Shown piece after piece: positions 5,616-5,845 of a DNA stretch of 5,845 nt. A program made the position numbers and the translations under genes. Under the pieces are notes generated by a model that was not told the DNA's origin, searched no databases, and saw only the letters and a program-made list of their open reading frames with translations. Position 1 is the first letter of the stretch. Each line of letters opens with the position of its first letter. The stretch comes from DATBFX01 sp036558305 (GTDB lineage: Bacteria; Chloroflexota; Chloroflexia; Thermomicrobiales; UBA6265): NCBI GenBank assembly GCA_036558305.1, contig DATBFX010000139.1:1-5845 (forward strand), read 5' to 3'.

Positions 5616-5755
5616 CCGGTAATCGCTCCCCTGTGAACATGAAACCGCCAAGGTCGGCTAGGCGACGCCGAATCGTACACGACGAGCCGGCAGCCAGTCG
5701 TTATCTTGGCTTGCGCGCTCCGTTGGGGGCGCCAGGTGCGCACCAACGCCGTCAA

Positions 5756-5786
5756 GCTACCGGCTACCGGCTACCGGCTACCGGCT
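5756..5786. repeat. Tandem 7-bp repeat, four copies plus a partial
   Basis: GCTACCG is repeated four times without mismatch (5756-5783), followed by a partial GCT. It lies in the intergenic region upstream of the M81 gene, about 140 bases from its start codon. Each junction contains CCGGCTACCGG, itself partly palindromic, so single strands could fold. The 7-base period makes it prone to slippage, and copy number probably varies between strains. Confidence 0.9.
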
Positions 5787-5792
5787 GCGTAT

Positions 5793-5822
5793 TTGACCGC
5801 CGGACGCGCGGATTGGTAGGCT
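5793..5822 (+). promoter_or_regulatory. Candidate promoter pointing out of the window
   Basis: TTGACC (5793-5798) is a good -35. After 18 bases comes TAGGCT (5817-5822), preceded by TG-G as in an extended -10. It would drive a plus-strand gene beyond 5845, divergent from the M81 gene. Three of six -10 bases match the consensus, so support is moderate at best. Confidence 0.3.
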
Positions 5823-5845
5823 GATCCAGGGTGGGAAGACGGCTG

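Noticed and set aside
4263..5636. Long plus-strand open frame (457 codons) opposite the M81 gene
   Set aside because: Its composition is Arg/Asp/Gly/Val-rich and low in recognisable structure, and it lies entirely over a complete M81 gene. It is a shadow of codon bias.
3895..5640. Minus-strand open frame of 581 codons spanning the M81 gene and the start of the metalloprotease gene
   Set aside because: It is extremely Arg-rich with no motif, out of frame with both real genes, and explained by their GC-rich third positions.
5672..5700. TACGAT-like -10 upstream of the M81 gene on the minus strand
   Set aside because: No acceptable -35 at 16-18 bases. Single -10-like hexamers are too common to report as a promoter.

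Overview
The window is GC-rich bacterial DNA with strong Shine-Dalgarno sequences. The integrase remnant, the ABM-type protein and the M81 peptidase have the look of Chloroflexota (Thermomicrobia-like) or similar high-GC chromosomes. That placement is an impression from protein style, not a computed result.

Layout. At the left edge (26-350, minus) lies the C-terminal part of a tyrosine recombinase, broken by an apparent 35-base deletion, so the left end is probably the scar of an old integrated element. Bases 351-714 have no convincing gene but hold an 11-bp direct repeat and a perfect hairpin. A small orphan gene follows (715-957, plus). A run of three predicted hairpins (996-1126) leads to a promoter-like sequence and a 93-residue ABM-type (dimeric alpha/beta-barrel) protein (1288-1569, plus), which ends in a 16-bp perfect stem-loop. 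From 1608 to 1848 on the minus strand there is a doubtful, possibly frameshifted small gene. At 1932-2018 (plus) a 28-codon gene for a single-pass membrane peptide stands behind a near-perfect Shine-Dalgarno.

The right two thirds hold two large, intact, co-directional minus-strand genes. In order of transcription they are a complete cytoplasmic M81-family (MlrC-like) metallopeptidase (4131-5615) and, 123 bases downstream, a secreted zinc-metalloprotease-like protein with an HEFFH motif and a downstream Glu in an EATADW context (2220-4007). One reading is a peptide-scavenging pair: the exported enzyme cuts proteins outside the cell and the M81 enzyme processes imported peptides or amides inside. 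That link is inference from adjacency only.

The right end has no gene. It holds a four-copy 7-bp tandem repeat and a promoter-like sequence pointing out of the window. No CRISPR array, tRNA, rRNA or intact mobile element was seen. The long open frames opposite and across the two peptidase genes are shadows of high-GC coding sequence.
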